The notes: generated from the letters alone by a model not told the origin. A stretch of DNA of 38,725 bases from Paracoccaceae bacterium (GCA_007116575.1 SKIF01000015.1:1-38725), one strand, 5' to 3'; positions 27,701 to 35,531 are shown, counted from the first letter of the stretch. Numbers and translations are program-made.

Positions 27701-28432
27701 GACCGGCAGGCGGTAGATATCTTCGGGGTCGGTGAAGCTTGACGGCAAGGTGACCGAGAATGCCCCGGCACTGGTCTCGACCTCGCCCGCCGCGACAAGC
27801 TGGTTGTTGCCGGTGACAACGCTGATCAATTCGCCTGCCGTGACGTTATAGGCTTCCAGCCGCAGCGGATCGATCAGTACCTCGACCATTTCATCGCGCG
27901 ATCCGGCAATTTCGGCCTCGAGCACCGATTCCAGGCCTTCGATCCGGCCTTGCAGATCGCGCGTGGCGCGCAGCAGCGCGCGTTCGGACACATCGCCCGA
28001 GACAGCGATGATGATCATCGGAAACTGCGAGAAGTTGAATTCAGAGATCGAGTAGTTCTGCGCACCTTCGGGGAATTTGCCCTCGGCACGTCCCATCGCG
28101 TCGCGGACATCGGCCAGGGTGGCGGTCTTGTCCCAGCCGAATTCGAATTCCAGCACGGCCGCGGCGAACCCTTCGGCGGAAAAGGCGCTGATGGTGCGCA
28201 GCCGGTCGAGATCGGACAGTTCGGCCTCCATCGGCTTGACGAGCATCGTTTCGCCATCGACCGCGGAAATGCCGGGAAAGGGAACAGTGATGATGACCGC
28301 AGGCACCTCGATATCAGGCTCGCCCTCCTTGGGCAGGCCGATATAGGCGGCCGTGCCGGCCAGCAGAACCATGGCCAAGATGGCGGTAACCATCCGCGCA
28401 CGGGAAGCCGCCCAGGCGACGATGCCTATCAT
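24725..28432 (-). CDS. RND-type efflux permease
   Basis: This is a 1235-residue inner-membrane pump of the HAE1/AcrB-like resistance-nodulation-division family, driven by proton import. A first helix lies near residues 13-31, followed by the periplasmic PAVIITVPFPG and the second membrane block ITPTLDKSVQ...GARSALLVGFAIPTSF, quoted by its ends. The proton-relay segment in helix 4 reads MLVDGAVVVTEY with D402 kept and the next residue glycine instead of the aspartate of AcrB. It is longer than AcrB (about 1050), mainly through an extra hydrophobic region in the middle (near 480-590) and a charged C-terminal tail. It is translated with the adaptor gene (ATGA). No outer-membrane channel gene is present here, and the substrate is unknown. 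Confidence 0.92.
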   Translation of the reverse strand: MIGIVAWAASRARMVTAILAMVLLAGTAAYIGLPKEGEPDIEVPAVIITVPFPGISAVDGETMLVKPMEAELSDLDRLRTISAFSAEGFAAAVLEFEFGWDKTATLADVRDAMGRAEGKFPEGAQNYSISEFNFSQFPMIIIAVSGDVSERALLRATRDLQGRIEGLESVLEAEIAGSRDEMVEVLIDPLRLEAYNVTAGELISVVTGNNQLVAAGEVETSAGAFSVTLPSSFTDPEDIYRLPVKVNGDSVVTLGDLAEIRLTFADRQGTARFNGETNLAIQVVTRKGVNAIDASRGIREAVEAERASWPEELQSAIQITPTLDKSVQTGEMVSQLEGSVLTAIALVMIVVLAALGARSALLVGFAIPTSFLLCFILLGLMDVAVSNIVMFGLILAVGMLVDGAVVVTEYADKRLKLGDGPMEAYVKAAQRMFWPVIASTATTLCAFLPMLFWPGVAGEFMGLLPVTLIFVLTASLIVALIFLPVMGGITGRLARRLGHVSDALRRLPWLMRLPFAAAAAGALWLGAMLLLNPGYLSGGTEAAQGIAEMIPGAALMMLGAIGISTTFTTLAPEKKLRKINARRQYSPAGHVAKLFVGNPIMPIVLIIGVAVFVAGVFQYYGENNRGVEFFVETEPEEGIIFVRARGNLSLTEKDALVRQVEAVALAEPGIASVFAFAGDGGLNTNTAGQGPPRDAIGQIQFELAHWRDRQGNPELRGRAILDRLEDQFRQIPGIATEFLIATGGPSGAKPVHLRLTGQDFGTLEEAVEIVRARFGKTEGLFDLEDSRPVPGIDWQINVDTEMAGRFGADVATIGGMVQLVTRGLLLDTMRVDSSEEEIDIRVRLPQSDRLLSTLETLRVQTNFGLVPLSNFITTETVRARGQIDRVDQQRFFDVLADVRPGLIRVVDRDGNTVRLATRADLVPREHATGSQGYQRVRANLAEISENGWRQVPITATERIEALTKWLSTEHPLPNGIDWEWTGEQQDQEESTEFLTYAFTAALGLMFVILLTQFNSFYNSVLVLLAVVLSTAGVLIGMIVMDQTFSVIMTGTGIVALAGIVVNNNIVLIDTYQNYAKIMPRIEAIIRTVEARIRPVLMTTITTMAGLTPMMLGLSIDFANGGYSIGNPTALWWTQLATAVVFGLGVATVLTLLVTPSLLAFRVWVEKGAYRSALGLRWAFSRRNSVARRDRALEKKLATIREAELIWDVPPEPAQRELPLQLGDPLPAELPLRAAE

Positions 28433-29517
28433 TCGAGAGGCTCCTCGCGCCAGGTGACATCGACATGCGCGCCCTCGCGCGTGAATTCCTGCCCGATGAT
28501 GATCGCGCCGATCTCATCGGGCAGACCGGCCAGCCACATGCCCTCATCCGTGTCGCGCAGGATGCGGGCCGGAGCAAAGCTGACCAGCCCCTCGTCATCG
28601 ACCAGCCGCAGGCCAAGCTCACCCGCGTCGTTTAACGTCAGGGCCGATCCGGGGATGAGATGCCCTTCCTGCGCCTGACTCGAAATCAGGATATCAGCAC
28701 TTTGTCCATCGCGGATGCGCCCGTCAGGGTTGGGGATTGAGACATCGACGCGGAAGGTGCGCGTCTGCGGATCGGCCGAGCGAGCGACGAAACTGACCGT
28801 GCCCATCACCTCGCGCCCCGAGGCCAGCCGTGCGCCAGCGGGGGCACCCAGTTCGAGTTGATCGACCTGTGCTTCGGTGGCGAATCCGACCAGTTTTATC
28901 GGGTCCATCTGGATCAGAGTGGCGCAGAGCGCACCGGGCTGCAGCAGTGTGCCGAGTTCCGCCGTGTCTGACTCAAGCAAGCCGTCAAAGGGCGCATGCA
29001 TCACCAGCCGTGCCACTTCCTCGACTGCGCGGTCCACGGCGGCCTGGGCCGAAAGTCGCGCGGCGCGGGCATTGGCAACGCGGGTTTCCGAGGCAAAACC
29101 GCCCTCGGACAGCCCCTCGGCAGCGCGCAGGTTGATCTCGGCCTCGGCCAGCCGCGCCTGCGCCTCGTCAAGCGCGGCCTTGCGCACCCCCGGCGCGACT
29201 TCACAGAGCGGAGCGCCCGCGCTCACACTGGCCCCGCGCCGGATCGGATCGGAGATAACCAGCCCCGAGGTCTCCGAACGGACCTCGACCTTGCGCATCG
29301 CTTCGGTCCGGCCACGCAGGACAATCGAACCGGGCACTGATTCGGCGGTCGAGCGCATTCCCACGACCCGCACGCGCGGAGGCTCGGGTTCGGCGGCGAC
29401 CTCTTCGGTCTCGGCAGCAATGACACCGGCGAAACCCAGCAGGGCATCGCGCTCCATCACCAGAAGATACATGACAAAGGTCACGGTCAGCGCCGTCACC
29501 AGAGGAAAGAACCGCAT
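28429..29517 (-). CDS. Periplasmic adaptor (membrane fusion protein) of RND pump
   Basis: The 362-residue HlyD/AcrA-type protein would bridge the RND permease to an outer-membrane channel. It has one N-terminal membrane anchor (about 6-25), a barrel-sandwich half around RGRTEAMRKVEVRSETSGLV, a coiled-coil hairpin rich in Ala, Glu and Arg (about 120-185, AALDEAQARLAEAEINLRAAEG by its core AQARLAEAEINLRAA), and a beta-barrel domain near LVGFATEAQVDQLELG. No lipobox is seen, so it is anchored by the helix. AAGGTGG precedes its ATG. It leads the two-gene efflux operon, and palindromes suitable as operators lie just upstream. Confidence 0.92.
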   Translation of the reverse strand: MRFFPLVTALTVTFVMYLLVMERDALLGFAGVIAAETEEVAAEPEPPRVRVVGMRSTAESVPGSIVLRGRTEAMRKVEVRSETSGLVISDPIRRGASVSAGAPLCEVAPGVRKAALDEAQARLAEAEINLRAAEGLSEGGFASETRVANARAARLSAQAAVDRAVEEVARLVMHAPFDGLLESDTAELGTLLQPGALCATLIQMDPIKLVGFATEAQVDQLELGAPAGARLASGREVMGTVSFVARSADPQTRTFRVDVSIPNPDGRIRDGQSADILISSQAQEGHLIPGSALTLNDAGELGLRLVDDEGLVSFAPARILRDTDEGMWLAGLPDEIGAIIIGQEFTREGAHVDVTWREEPLE

Positions 29518-29566
29518 TCAGACCACCTTGTTCCCCGACGGTTACGTCCAGATAATGCCTATACGC

Positions 29567-29582
29567 TGAACTGACCAGTTTA
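29567..29582. promoter_or_regulatory. Palindrome upstream of efflux operon
   Basis: TGAACTGACCAGTTTA is an inverted repeat with 7-base arms, one mismatch and a 2-base centre. It lies 50 bases before the adaptor gene on the minus strand and downstream of a TTGACT box (29610-29605). TetR-type regulators of efflux operons bind sites like this, but no regulator gene is present in the window. Confidence 0.4.
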
Positions 29583-29614
29583 GATTGGTTTTGCAAATGC
29601 AGAAAGTCAATCAA

Positions 29615-29640
29615 TGTTATTCACATTAACATCGTGTGAA
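29615..29640. promoter_or_regulatory. Overlapping inverted repeats in efflux/YfgM divergent region
   Basis: ATGTTA and TAACAT arms flank TTCACAT (29615-29633). Overlapping them, TTCACA (29620) and TGTGAA (29635) form a second repeat with a 9-base spacer. They lie midway between the divergent adaptor and YfgM-like genes, where regulation of either side is possible. Confidence 0.3.
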
Positions 29641-29734
29641 CGTCAATGTCCATACGCGAATTCATGCTTACAGGCTTGGCATTCAAGCGCGCTTCAGGCT
29701 ATGAGGGAGCGAATATGGTTAGAGGTGGCCCGCT

Positions 29735-30388
29735 GTGAGCAATCCCGACAGTTTCATCGACGAGGTGACAGAAGAGCTGCGCCGCGACAGGATGATGGGT
29801 TATCTGCGCCGTTACGGCTGGATTGCCGTTCTGCTTGTGGTGCTGATTGTCGGCGGAGCCGCGTGGAACGAATGGCGCAAGGCCAGCGCGCGCGCCAGTG
29901 CCGAGGCATTCGGCGATGCAGTTCTCACTGCGCTCGAGAACGACGCAAGCTCTGACCGGGTGCGCGCGCTCAGCCAGGTGGAGGGCACGACAGGCGCGCA
30001 AGCCGGTCTGCTGGCGCTGATGCAGGCCGGTGAATTACTGGAGAATGACCGCGGCGCGGCGCTCGAGGCGCTGCAGGCCGCCTCGCTCAATGACAATCTG
30101 CCCGAAGCGTATCGCCAGCTTGCCGCACTCAAACGTGTGATCGCTGGCGGCGCTGATCTGCCGCTGGCCGAGCGCGAAAGCATCATCGCGGGTCTGTCGC
30201 AGCCCGGTCAGCCGCTGCGCCCGCTGGCGTTGGAGCAGTCGGCGCTGCTGCAACTGGAGCAGGGCAATCGCGAAACAGCCATTGAAATCCTGACCGACTT
30301 GTTGTCACAATCCGACGTGACTGACGAGCTGCGGCGCAGGGCATCGCAACTGGTGACGGCGCTGGGCGGCGAGACAGCCTCGGGGTGA
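29735..30388 (+). CDS. YfgM-like membrane-anchored tetratricopeptide protein
   Basis: The 217-residue protein has a short cytoplasmic N terminus (FIDEVTEELRRDRMMGYLRRYGW), one membrane helix (about 29-45), and a helical periplasmic domain with repeats of the tetratricopeptide type (near 90-205). This is the layout of E. coli YfgM, which associates with the Sec translocon and periplasmic chaperones. The order YfgM-like, BamB-like, der is the same as in E. coli, which strengthens the call. The start is GTG after GAGGTGG. Confidence 0.83.
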   Translation: MSNPDSFIDEVTEELRRDRMMGYLRRYGWIAVLLVVLIVGGAAWNEWRKASARASAEAFGDAVLTALENDASSDRVRALSQVEGTTGAQAGLLALMQAGELLENDRGAALEALQAASLNDNLPEAYRQLAALKRVIAGGADLPLAERESIIAGLSQPGQPLRPLALEQSALLQLEQGNRETAIEILTDLLSQSDVTDELRRRASQLVTALGGETASG

Positions 30389-30453
30389 GGGGAACCGCTG
30401 TCAATGCGGATAATTTGCAGGCCCGTAACGCAGGGCTGAAGCGATAGGAGCTT

Positions 30454-31773
30454 GTGGTGAAATTCTGGACCTGCATCGGTATCCTTGCGCTGAGTGGCTT
30501 TGTTGCGGCCTGCAATCGTGATTTCATCCTCGAAGGTGAGCGCTTCCCGCTCCGCGCGCCATTTGCGGAAGACGCGGGCGAGGTGCCAGTGAACCGGGCC
30601 GAACCCATCTCGCTGCCCGCTGCGAGCGTCAATTCCGACTGGACGCATCGACTGGGCACCCCTTCGACCCGGATCGCGCATCCGGCGCTGGGCAGTGGCA
30701 GTCTGCAACCGCTCTGGTCCGTTTCCATCGGGCAAGGTGAGGGACGACGCCACCGGATCACTGCCGAGCCGGTCGTCAGTGGCGGCCTGATCTATACGCT
30801 GGACAGCCGTGCGCGGGTCACGGCCACAACGATGGATGGCCAAACCGCCTGGACCCGTGATCTGACACCGCAGGACACACGCAGCCCCGACAGCGCCTCG
30901 GGCGGTGGGCTCGCGGTTGCCAATGACCGGCTCTATGTTACCTCAGCCTTCGGGATGCTCTGGGCGCTGGACCTGCGCAGCGGTGAGGTGGCCTGGAACA
31001 AGCGCTTCGACGCGCCGCTCCCGGCGCCGCCGACGATTGCTGGCAATCACATCTACGTCGTGGCCAGCGACAGCACGGCCTGGGCGTTGGATGCCGGAAC
31101 TGGCCAGACCGATTGGCAGCTTTCGGGCGCGCCCTCGCCCTCGTCGATGGTGGGTGGCGCGGCCCCGGCGGTTGCCGGATCGACCGTGCTTTTCCCGACC
31201 CCGGCGGGCGAGTTGATCGCCGCCGATCGTGATACTGGCCGGATCTTCTGGCGGCGCGCGGTTGCAGGCACGCGGATCGGGATGGCCTATGCCTCGGTAA
31301 CAGATGTGACCGGCGACCCGGTCGTGCAGGGCGACCGCCTTTTCGTGGGCAACCAGTCGGGCCGTGTCATGGCGCTGGACGTTGAAAATGGCCGCCCCGT
31401 CTGGACCGCCGACGAAGCCGCTTATGGCCCGGTCTGGCCTGCAGGTGGATCACTGTTCCTGATGTCCGACCGCAACCGGTTGGTGCGGCTTGATGCAGCG
31501 TCTGGCGGGTTTGTCTGGGCACAGCCGCTGCCGCTCTTCACCGAGACGCGCGAGCGCAGACGCGCCGAAATATTCGGGCATTATGGCCCGGTTCTGGCCG
31601 GGGGTCGGCTGATCGTCGGCTCCAGTGACGGGGCATTGCGCAGTTTTGACCCGGTTTCGGGTGAGATGATTGACGAGGTTGCACTCCGCTCGGGGGCCGC
31701 CGTCAGCCCGATCGTAGTGGGCAACACGCTTTATGTCGTCTCGCGCGACGGACAATTGACCGCCTATCGCTGA
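30454..31773 (+). CDS. bamB: BamB-like outer-membrane assembly lipoprotein
   Basis: The 439-residue product begins with a lipoprotein signal peptide whose lipobox ends VAAC, with C20 as the lipidated residue. The rest forms PQQ-type beta-propeller repeats, visible as recurring units such as VYTLDSRARVTATTMDGQTAWTRDL (quoted core ARVTATTMDGQTAWTRDL), WALDLRSGEVAWNKRF and VMALDVENGRPVWTADE. BamB is a non-essential scaffold of the BAM complex that folds outer-membrane proteins. The flanking YfgM-like and der genes support this over a PQQ dehydrogenase. The start is GTG. Confidence 0.87.
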   Translation: MVKFWTCIGILALSGFVAACNRDFILEGERFPLRAPFAEDAGEVPVNRAEPISLPAASVNSDWTHRLGTPSTRIAHPALGSGSLQPLWSVSIGQGEGRRHRITAEPVVSGGLIYTLDSRARVTATTMDGQTAWTRDLTPQDTRSPDSASGGGLAVANDRLYVTSAFGMLWALDLRSGEVAWNKRFDAPLPAPPTIAGNHIYVVASDSTAWALDAGTGQTDWQLSGAPSPSSMVGGAAPAVAGSTVLFPTPAGELIAADRDTGRIFWRRAVAGTRIGMAYASVTDVTGDPVVQGDRLFVGNQSGRVMALDVENGRPVWTADEAAYGPVWPAGGSLFLMSDRNRLVRLDAASGGFVWAQPLPLFTETRERRRAEIFGHYGPVLAGGRLIVGSSDGALRSFDPVSGEMIDEVALRSGAAVSPIVVGNTLYVVSRDGQLTAYR

Positions 31774-31796
31774 GCGATACAGAAGTGGTGATTTGC

Positions 31797-31824
31797 ACAT
31801 GGCCCCTCGGATGCGGGGCCATGT
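31797..31824 (+). terminator. Perfect hairpin between bamB and der
   Basis: ACATGGCCCC and GGGGCCATGT form a perfect 10-bp stem around an 8-base loop, 20 bases before the der start. It lacks a strong T-run. It may be a weak terminator or a processing site that sets der expression apart from bamB. Confidence 0.5.
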
Positions 31825-31844
31825 CTGCTTTCGAGAGGTGAGAA

Positions 31845-33296
31845 ATGAGTTTCACGCTGGCCATCGTTGGCCGTCCCAATGTCGGCAAATCAACCTTGTT
31901 CAACCGGTTGGTGGGCAAGCGGCTGGCGTTGGTCGATGATCAGCCCGGCGTCACCCGCGATCTGCGCGAGGGCGATGCGCGGCTGGGTGATCTGCGCTTT
32001 ACCGTGATTGACACGGCGGGGCTGGAAGAGGCCACCGATGACAGCCTGCAGGGCCGGATGCGCCGCCTGACCGAACGCGCAGTGGATATGGCAGATGTGT
32101 GCCTGTTTCTGGTCGATGCCCGCGCCGGGATCACGCCAGTTGACGAGGGACTTGCCGAAATCCTGCGCAAGCGGTCTGCGCATGTGATCCTGGGCGCGAA
32201 CAAGGCCGAGGGGCGGGCCGGTGAAGCAGGCGTGCTTGATGCCTACGCGCTGGGGCTGGGTGAGCCTGTACGGCTTTCGGCCGAGCATGGCGAAGGGATG
32301 GACGAACTCTATCACATCCTGCGCCCGCTGGCCGATCAGTTCGCGGAGCGCACTGAGGCTGATGCGCCCGAAGTCGAGGTCGACATTGCCGAGGGGGACG
32401 AAAGTGACTTTGCGCCGACGCGCGCCAGGCCCTTGCAAATCGCCGTTATCGGTCGGCCCAATGCGGGCAAATCGACCCTGATCAACCGCATTCTGGGCGA
32501 GGACCGCCTGCTGACCGGCCCCGAGGCCGGGATCACCCGCGATTCGATCTCGGTCAGTGCGGCATGGATGGGTACACCGGTGCGGATCTTCGACACGGCG
32601 GGAATGCGCAAAAAGGCGCGGGTGGTGGACAAGGTCGAGAAACTTTCGGTCGCCGACGGGCTGCGCGCCGTGCGCTTTGCCGAAGTTGTGGTGGTGCTGC
32701 TCGATGCCGCCATCCCCTTTGAGCAACAGGATCTGCGCATCGCCGATTTCGCCGAGACCGAGGGCCGCGCCGTGGTGATCGCGGTCAACAAATGGGATCT
32801 GGAGGACGACAAGCAGGAGAAGCTGCGTGCTCTGCGTGCGGGCTTCGAGAAACTGCTGCCGCAACTGCGCGGCGCGCCGCTGGTGACGGTTTCGGCTATG
32901 ACCGGCAAGGGGCTCGACCGGCTGCACGCCGCCGTTCTGCGTGCGCATGAGGTCTGGAACCGCCGCGTGCCGACCGCCAAGCTGAACCAGTGGCTGGGCG
33001 CGATGGTTGAGGCGCACCCGCCCCCCGCGCCGAAAGGGCGGCGCATCCGCCTGCGCTACATGACCCAGGCCAAGACCCGGCCCCCCGGTTTCGTGGTGAT
33101 GTGTTCCAACCCCGAGGAGCTGCCCGCCGCCTATACGCGCTATCTGGTCAACGGATTGCGCGAGGCGTTTGACATGCCGGGCACGCCGATCCGGGTGTTC
33201 CTGCGCTCGCAGGCCGACAAAAACCCCTACAAGGGCCGCAAGAAAGCGGCACCGTCGAAGCTGCGCAAGCATCTGGAAGGACGGCGCGAGACTTAG
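31845..33296 (+). CDS. der: Ribosome-assembly GTPase Der (EngA)
   Basis: Der is an essential double-GTPase needed for 50S ribosome assembly. The 483-residue protein has two G domains with P-loops GRPNVGKS at 9-16 and GRPNAGKS at 203-210. Both carry DTAG motifs ([22 protein letters not shown]) and NKxD-type motifs (NKAE in the first, NKWD in the second). A C-terminal KH-like domain starts around [10 protein letters not shown]. The first-domain G4 reading NKAE, lacking the last aspartate, is a known variation in the family. GAGAGGTGAG precedes the ATG. Confidence 0.96.
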   Translation: MSFTLAIVGRPNVGKSTLFNRLVGKRLALVDDQPGVTRDLREGDARLGDLRFTVIDTAGLEEATDDSLQGRMRRLTERAVDMADVCLFLVDARAGITPVDEGLAEILRKRSAHVILGANKAEGRAGEAGVLDAYALGLGEPVRLSAEHGEGMDELYHILRPLADQFAERTEADAPEVEVDIAEGDESDFAPTRARPLQIAVIGRPNAGKSTLINRILGEDRLLTGPEAGITRDSISVSAAWMGTPVRIFDTAGMRKKARVVDKVEKLSVADGLRAVRFAEVVVVLLDAAIPFEQQDLRIADFAETEGRAVVIAVNKWDLEDDKQEKLRALRAGFEKLLPQLRGAPLVTVSAMTGKGLDRLHAAVLRAHEVWNRRVPTAKLNQWLGAMVEAHPPPAPKGRRIRLRYMTQAKTRPPGFVVMCSNPEELPAAYTRYLVNGLREAFDMPGTPIRVFLRSQADKNPYKGRKKAAPSKLRKHLEGRRET

Positions 33297-33305
33297 ACAG
33301 TCTCG
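33287..33305 (+). terminator. Hairpin around the der stop codon
   Basis: CGAGACT and AGTCTCG form a perfect 7-bp stem whose 5-base loop begins with the der stop codon TAG. It could protect the transcript end or help terminate it. No T-run follows. Confidence 0.4.
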
Positions 33306-33320
33306 GGGCGCGCGCCTGTT

Positions 33321-33345
33321 CTTGAATATTTCCGGCAAGATGAAG
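33321..33345 (+). repeat. Interspersed gene-end motif, copy 4
   Basis: CTTGAATATTTCCGGCAAGA followed by TGAAG lies between the convergent der and aroC, 24 bases after the der stop and in sense orientation for der. Confidence 0.6.
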
Positions 33346-33367
33346 ACGCAGGGTCAGGTGCCTGCGG

Positions 33368-34477
33368 TCAGGAACCGATCTGGCCTATGGGCCCAAGCGC
33401 GCCGGTCTGGGCGCGGTGCAACATGAGGTGATCGAGCAGCACGCAAGACATCATCGCCTCGGCCACGGGGACCGCGCGGATGCCCACGCAGGGGTCGTGG
33501 CGGCCTTTTGTGATGACCTCGGTCGGGCTGCCGTCGCGCAGGATCGAGGCGCGGGGCGTGGTGATCGAGGAGGTGGGTTTGACCGCGAATCGGAGCACGA
33601 CTTCCTGCCCGGTCGAAATGCCGCCCAGGATACCGCCCGCCTTGTTGGAGCGGTAGCGCGGCCCGTCCTCGCCCATCTCGATCTCGTCGGCATTCTCGCT
33701 GCCGGTGAGCATGGCCGCCTGCATGCCAGCACCGATTTCCACGCCCTTGACAGCGTTGATCGACATCATCGCGGCGGCGAGATCCGTGTCGAGCTTGGCA
33801 TAGATCGGAGCGCCGAGCCCCGCAGGCACGCCAGAGGCCACGCATTCGATCATCGCACCGACCGAATTGCCGTCCTTGCGGATCTGATCGAGCGCCTTCG
33901 CCCAGTCTTCGGCGGCCCGCGCATCGGGCACCCAGAACGGATTGCGTTCGATCTCGGCGGGGTCAAATCGGGCGCGGTCGATCCGGTGGGGGCCCATCTG
34001 CACCATGTAGCCGGTGATGCGCAGGTCAGGGACCAGCGATTTCAGCGCTTCACGGGCAATACCCCCCGCGGCCACGCGGGCCGCTGTCTCGCGCGCCGAA
34101 GAGCGGCCACCCCCTCGCGGGTCACGCAACCCGTATTTCTGGTGATAGGTGATATCAGCATGGCCGGGGCGGAAAGTGTCGGCGATATTGCCGTAATCCT
34201 TCGAGCGCTGGTCCATGTTGCGGATCATCAACTGGATCGGCGTGCCGGTGGTCCGCCCTTCATGCACGCCCGAGAGGATTTCCACCTCATCAGGTTCGCG
34301 GCGCTGGGTGGTGTGGCGGCTCTGGCCGGGTTTGCGCCGGTCGAGCAAGTGCTGGATCTGGCGCGCCTCCAGCGCCACGCCCGGCGGGCAGCCATCGACG
34401 GTGGCCCCCAGCGCGGGCCCGTGGCTTTCGCCCCATGTGGTGACGCGGAACAGGTGGCCGAATGTGTTGTAGCTCAT
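33368..34477 (-). CDS. aroC: Chorismate synthase AroC
   Basis: AroC converts 5-enolpyruvylshikimate 3-phosphate to chorismate, using reduced FMN, as the last common step to aromatic compounds. The 369-residue product has all three family signatures: [18 protein letters not shown] near the N terminus, [14 protein letters not shown] with [20 protein letters not shown] in the middle (quoted core [15 protein letters not shown]), and [17 protein letters not shown] toward the C terminus. It lies nine bases downstream of the methyltransferase remnant on the same strand, so it may rely on transcription through it. Confidence 0.96.
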   Translation of the reverse strand: MSYNTFGHLFRVTTWGESHGPALGATVDGCPPGVALEARQIQHLLDRRKPGQSRHTTQRREPDEVEILSGVHEGRTTGTPIQLMIRNMDQRSKDYGNIADTFRPGHADITYHQKYGLRDPRGGGRSSARETAARVAAGGIAREALKSLVPDLRITGYMVQMGPHRIDRARFDPAEIERNPFWVPDARAAEDWAKALDQIRKDGNSVGAMIECVASGVPAGLGAPIYAKLDTDLAAAMMSINAVKGVEIGAGMQAAMLTGSENADEIEMGEDGPRYRSNKAGGILGGISTGQEVVLRFAVKPTSSITTPRASILRDGSPTEVITKGRHDPCVGIRAVPVAEAMMSCVLLDHLMLHRAQTGALGPIGQIGS

Positions 34478-34486
34478 GCGCGCATG

Positions 34487-34738
34487 TCATCCCTGTCTGG
34501 CACGCAGAGGCAATACCTTGCTTTGCGAGTGATTGGAATAGGTGTCCCATGTGGGCGTGTAGTCCTCGGCCTGATTGCCCCAGACCGTCCAGCCGGGGCG
34601 GGGGCCGCGCGCGAGACGCTTGTGCTCGGGCGCCATCTTGCCGGTGCGGTTCTGGAACTGCCAAGGGGGGGCGGCGAGGATGGTCTGGACCTTCTGGCCG
34701 CCGAGATCGGCGAGCAAGTCGTTGCCTGCGGCTGTCAT
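34487..34738 (-). pseudogene. Internally deleted MT-A70 family adenine methyltransferase
   Basis: The 83-residue frame starts like an MT-A70 N6-adenine methyltransferase (TILAxPPWQFQNRTGKMAP then EHKRL). At residue 42-43 it jumps to what looks like the family's C-terminal end (ARGPRPGWTVWGNQAEDY, then TPTWDTYSNH). The central part of roughly 100 or more residues is absent. The catalytic DPPW reads APPW at 23-26, a single-base change (GAC to GCC). A ribosome binding site (GGAG eight bases upstream) and ATG remain, so a short peptide could still be made, but it cannot be a working methyltransferase. The family call is from recall of sequence motifs. Confidence 0.75.
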
Positions 34739-34834
34739 GTTGCAATCTCCAGTTATTGTCTGGCCTTGATATCAAACATCAATAGTGGGCAATTCACCAG
34801 CTTCGAACTTTGGCGATAGCTTGCTCATACACTG

Positions 34835-35254
34835 CTACCCCCGCGCTGCTTTACCCATCAAAACGGCATTGATGATCCAGTGGAAGACCAAAGGAAGTGA
34901 AAAAACTATTGCAGCCAAGATTGCCGTGTCGTTCCAGCGCGTAATGCTGCGCCAAAATCGTGTATCAAACCCAATGAGGACTGGGGCCGCTAGTGCAATC
35001 GATGCTGCAAGGCAGATTGCGTAAGGAATTATTGTTGCTCCGAAAGGACTCCCCTCGATGCGGCCCCGCAGTACTTCTTGGGATTGCGCCCATTTCGAAG
35101 AAGGCCCGATGCTTGCAAACTGTGCGATCAGCCCAGATCCTGCTGATATCACAGCCAGTAGGACCGCTGCCAAAACCGTTAGGTTTAGGTGCGTGAACAA
35201 GACCGGGGCGGCTTTGAACCATATCAGCGCAAAGAAAAAATGAACGAAAACCAT
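34835..35254 (-). CDS. Hypothetical four-helix membrane protein
   Basis: I do not recognise this 139-residue protein. It has four hydrophobic segments (about 2-20, 24-46, 74-95 and 110-133), separated by a polar loop at 47-73 (SSKWAQSQEVLRGRIEG) and a charged loop near 97-108. The layout suggests a small integral membrane protein with no enzyme motif. AAGGG lies nine bases before the ATG. The region is less GC-rich at third positions than the neighbours, and it adjoins the decayed methyltransferase, so the pair may have been acquired together. Confidence 0.6.
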   Translation of the reverse strand: MVFVHFFFALIWFKAAPVLFTHLNLTVLAAVLLAVISAGSGLIAQFASIGPSSKWAQSQEVLRGRIEGSPFGATIIPYAICLAASIALAAPVLIGFDTRFWRSITRWNDTAILAAIVFSLPLVFHWIINAVLMGKAARG

Positions 35255-35393
35255 GTAAGAGATCCCTTACCTTGGGCGATGCCAAGAAACTGGTAATCCC
35301 CCGTCAGTACCGGTGAGACTATACGGACAGTTAACAAAAGCAAGTGCGGGGCCATGCTTGCCAGCGCCGCGAATTGAGACTATCTGCAAGCTC

Positions 35394-35476
35394 ACCTCGG
35401 GGTGCCCTGCCATGGGCTGAGATGCACATACGCGAACCCGTTGAACCTGAACCGGTTAGGACCGGCGGAGGGAAGG
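35394..35476 (+). promoter_or_regulatory. TPP riboswitch (THI element)
   Basis: The conserved aptamer blocks are present in order: CTCGGGGTGCC, then GGCTGAGATG (THI-box T-loop strand), then ACCCGTTGAACCTGAACCGG, and GGCGGAGGGAAGGT. These are the signature strands of the thiamine pyrophosphate aptamer. It lies 56 bases before thiB and would shut the transporter off when the coenzyme is abundant. Confidence 0.95.
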
Positions 35477-35495
35477 TTGCAAGCCCTGCTTGCTG

Positions 35496-35527
35496 CAATC
35501 TCCGCCTGTCGTGAAACAAGGAGATTG
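35496..35527 (+). promoter_or_regulatory. Shine-Dalgarno-sequestering stem of the TPP riboswitch
   Basis: CAATCTCC (35496-35503) pairs perfectly with GGAGATTG (35520-35527), which contains the thiB ribosome binding site. The stem lies between the aptamer and the ATG. It indicates control of translation rather than a terminator. The segment 35476-35498 (TTGCAAGC...GCTTGCTGCAA) can form a competing hairpin, which may be the switching partner. Confidence 0.7.
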
Positions 35528-35531
35528 GACC

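Noticed and set aside
31890-33338. A 482-codon open frame on the minus strand
   Set aside because: It mirrors der. The plus-strand product has two full GTPase domains, and the minus-strand one has no motif or ribosome binding site.
33416-34819. A 467-codon open frame on the plus strand
   Set aside because: It is antisense to aroC and the methyltransferase remnant. Its sequence is low-complexity and shows no family resemblance.
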